Origin: Candidatus Latescibacterota bacterium
GTDB lineage: Bacteria > JAAXHH01 > JACQVL01
Direction: 5' to 3'
Length of the DNA: 6,360 nt
NCBI GenBank assembly: GCA_016209865.1
Contig: JACQVL010000062.1
Span: forward strand, 1 to 6,360
The notes beneath the pieces were generated by a model. The model searched no databases. It saw only the letters and a list, made by a program, of their open reading frames with translations, and was not told the DNA's origin. Positions 6,051 to 6,360 of the stretch are shown piece by piece. Made by a program: the position numbers and the translations under genes. How positions within the stretch are numbered: position 1 is the first letter of the stretch; every line of letters begins with the position of its first letter.

Positions 6051-6274
6051 GAAAGCAGGGACGAGAACTGCACTCTTCTGCCGTCTTTCGTCTGAATATG
6101 CGACAAGGGGATGCTAACATTCATCTGTCGCCGGCTGATTCCTGTTGCGTGTTCTACAGGCGCGACGAAGAGGGCTCACGTTGCCCAAATTCCGTCTAGC
6201 CGGACGTTAGGCCCTTGAGAGATCCGTGAGTTTGGGGAGACGCGCTAGAAATTAGCAAGCAACGGAGGGAGACG
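6051..6274. other. Intergenic stretch with no recognised gene
   Basis: No frame on either strand gives a recognisable protein here. A plus-strand frame that ends at 6199 is the tail of an out-of-frame shadow of the membrane protein gene. A short imperfect hairpin is possible at 6183-6212 (GCC and TCCG pairing with CGGA and GGC). There is no convincing hairpin plus U-run terminator after the stop at 6050. Confidence 0.5.
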
Positions 6275-6360
6275 ATGCGGAACGAATTTACTGCTCCACG
6301 GCCCGCGTGCCATCACGCCGGGGGACGAGTAGGGTCCGCCTCGATCACACCGTCCCACTC
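6275..6360 (+). pseudogene. Possible 5' fragment of a hicB-like antitoxin gene, similarity lost after seven codons
   Basis: GGAGGGAG (6264-6271) sits 3 bases before the ATG at 6275, a strong ribosome-binding site. The first seven codons read MRNEFTA, the usual opening of one HicB antitoxin group, where the next residues would be an IERDGDWFIAYCPE-type stretch. Here the frame continues PRPACHHAGGRVGS and stays open to the window edge without that stretch. The simplest reading is a hicB gene cut near 6297 by deletion or insertion. It might instead be the start of an unrelated unrecognised gene. Only seven residues support the HicB idea. Confidence 0.33.

Noticed and set aside
6051-6110. Terminator after the membrane protein gene
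   Set aside because: Short GCAG/CTGC pairings exist but no stable stem followed by a U-run.
6183-6212. Integron attC-like site with GTTAGGC at the right end
   Set aside because: GTTAGGC fits the R' core pattern, but the left partner GCCCAAA is a poor match and the element is only 30 bases, too short for an attC.
6313-6360. A minus-strand frame entering from the right edge and ending at 6313 (EWDGVIEADPTRPPA)
   Set aside because: Codons look gene-like, but 15 codons can be open by chance and I recognise no family; needs sequence beyond the edge.
1-6360. CRISPR array, tRNA, rRNA, insertion sequence or transposase
   Set aside because: No regularly spaced direct repeats, cloverleaf, ribosomal RNA motifs or transposase-like frames were seen on either strand.

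Overview
The window looks like part of a carbohydrate-related locus from a high-GC, probably free-living bacterium. GC is about 72% in a hand-counted line of the membrane protein gene (4141-4200) and falls to about 37% in a line of the toxin gene (1681-1740). The gene content (a GH95-type fucosidase, an FG-GAP/VCBS beta-propeller protein, a large DUF6785-type membrane protein, a UPF0175/DUF3368 toxin-antitoxin pair and intergenic palindromic repeats) would suit Chloroflexota, Armatimonadota, Planctomycetota or relatives. I cannot fix the phylum from sequence alone.

Layout on the minus strand, reading right to left: an FG-GAP/VCBS propeller protein (3762-2512), a UPF0175-type antitoxin (2489-2175), a DUF3368 PIN-like toxin (2175-1660, sharing one base with the antitoxin in a TAATG junction), a short spacer with a possible hicB 3' remnant and a purine-rich inverted repeat, then the first 491 codons of a GH95 family glycoside hydrolase (starting at 1475 and running off the left edge). 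The GH95 frame has no stop between 1475 and 3; I translated it by hand.

On the plus strand, divergent from the propeller gene, is a roughly 13-helix membrane protein of DUF6785/DUF6784 type (4029-6050). The shared divergent region (3763-4028) holds a GC-rich palindromic repeat, a plausible promoter for each direction, and simple-sequence DNA that longer start choices would wrongly translate. The right end (6051-6360) has no full gene. It holds a strong ribosome-binding site followed by seven codons resembling the start of HicB antitoxins, after which the similarity stops.

How the genes may work together (inference): GH95 would release fucose or a related sugar from glycans, the propeller protein resembles the propeller part of rhamnogalacturonan-lyase-like proteins, and the membrane protein may be a transporter. 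Together they could form a small glycan-use locus without recognisable SusC/D or ABC parts in view. The lower-GC toxin-antitoxin pair and the hicB-like scraps on both sides look like accessory DNA inserted into this locus.
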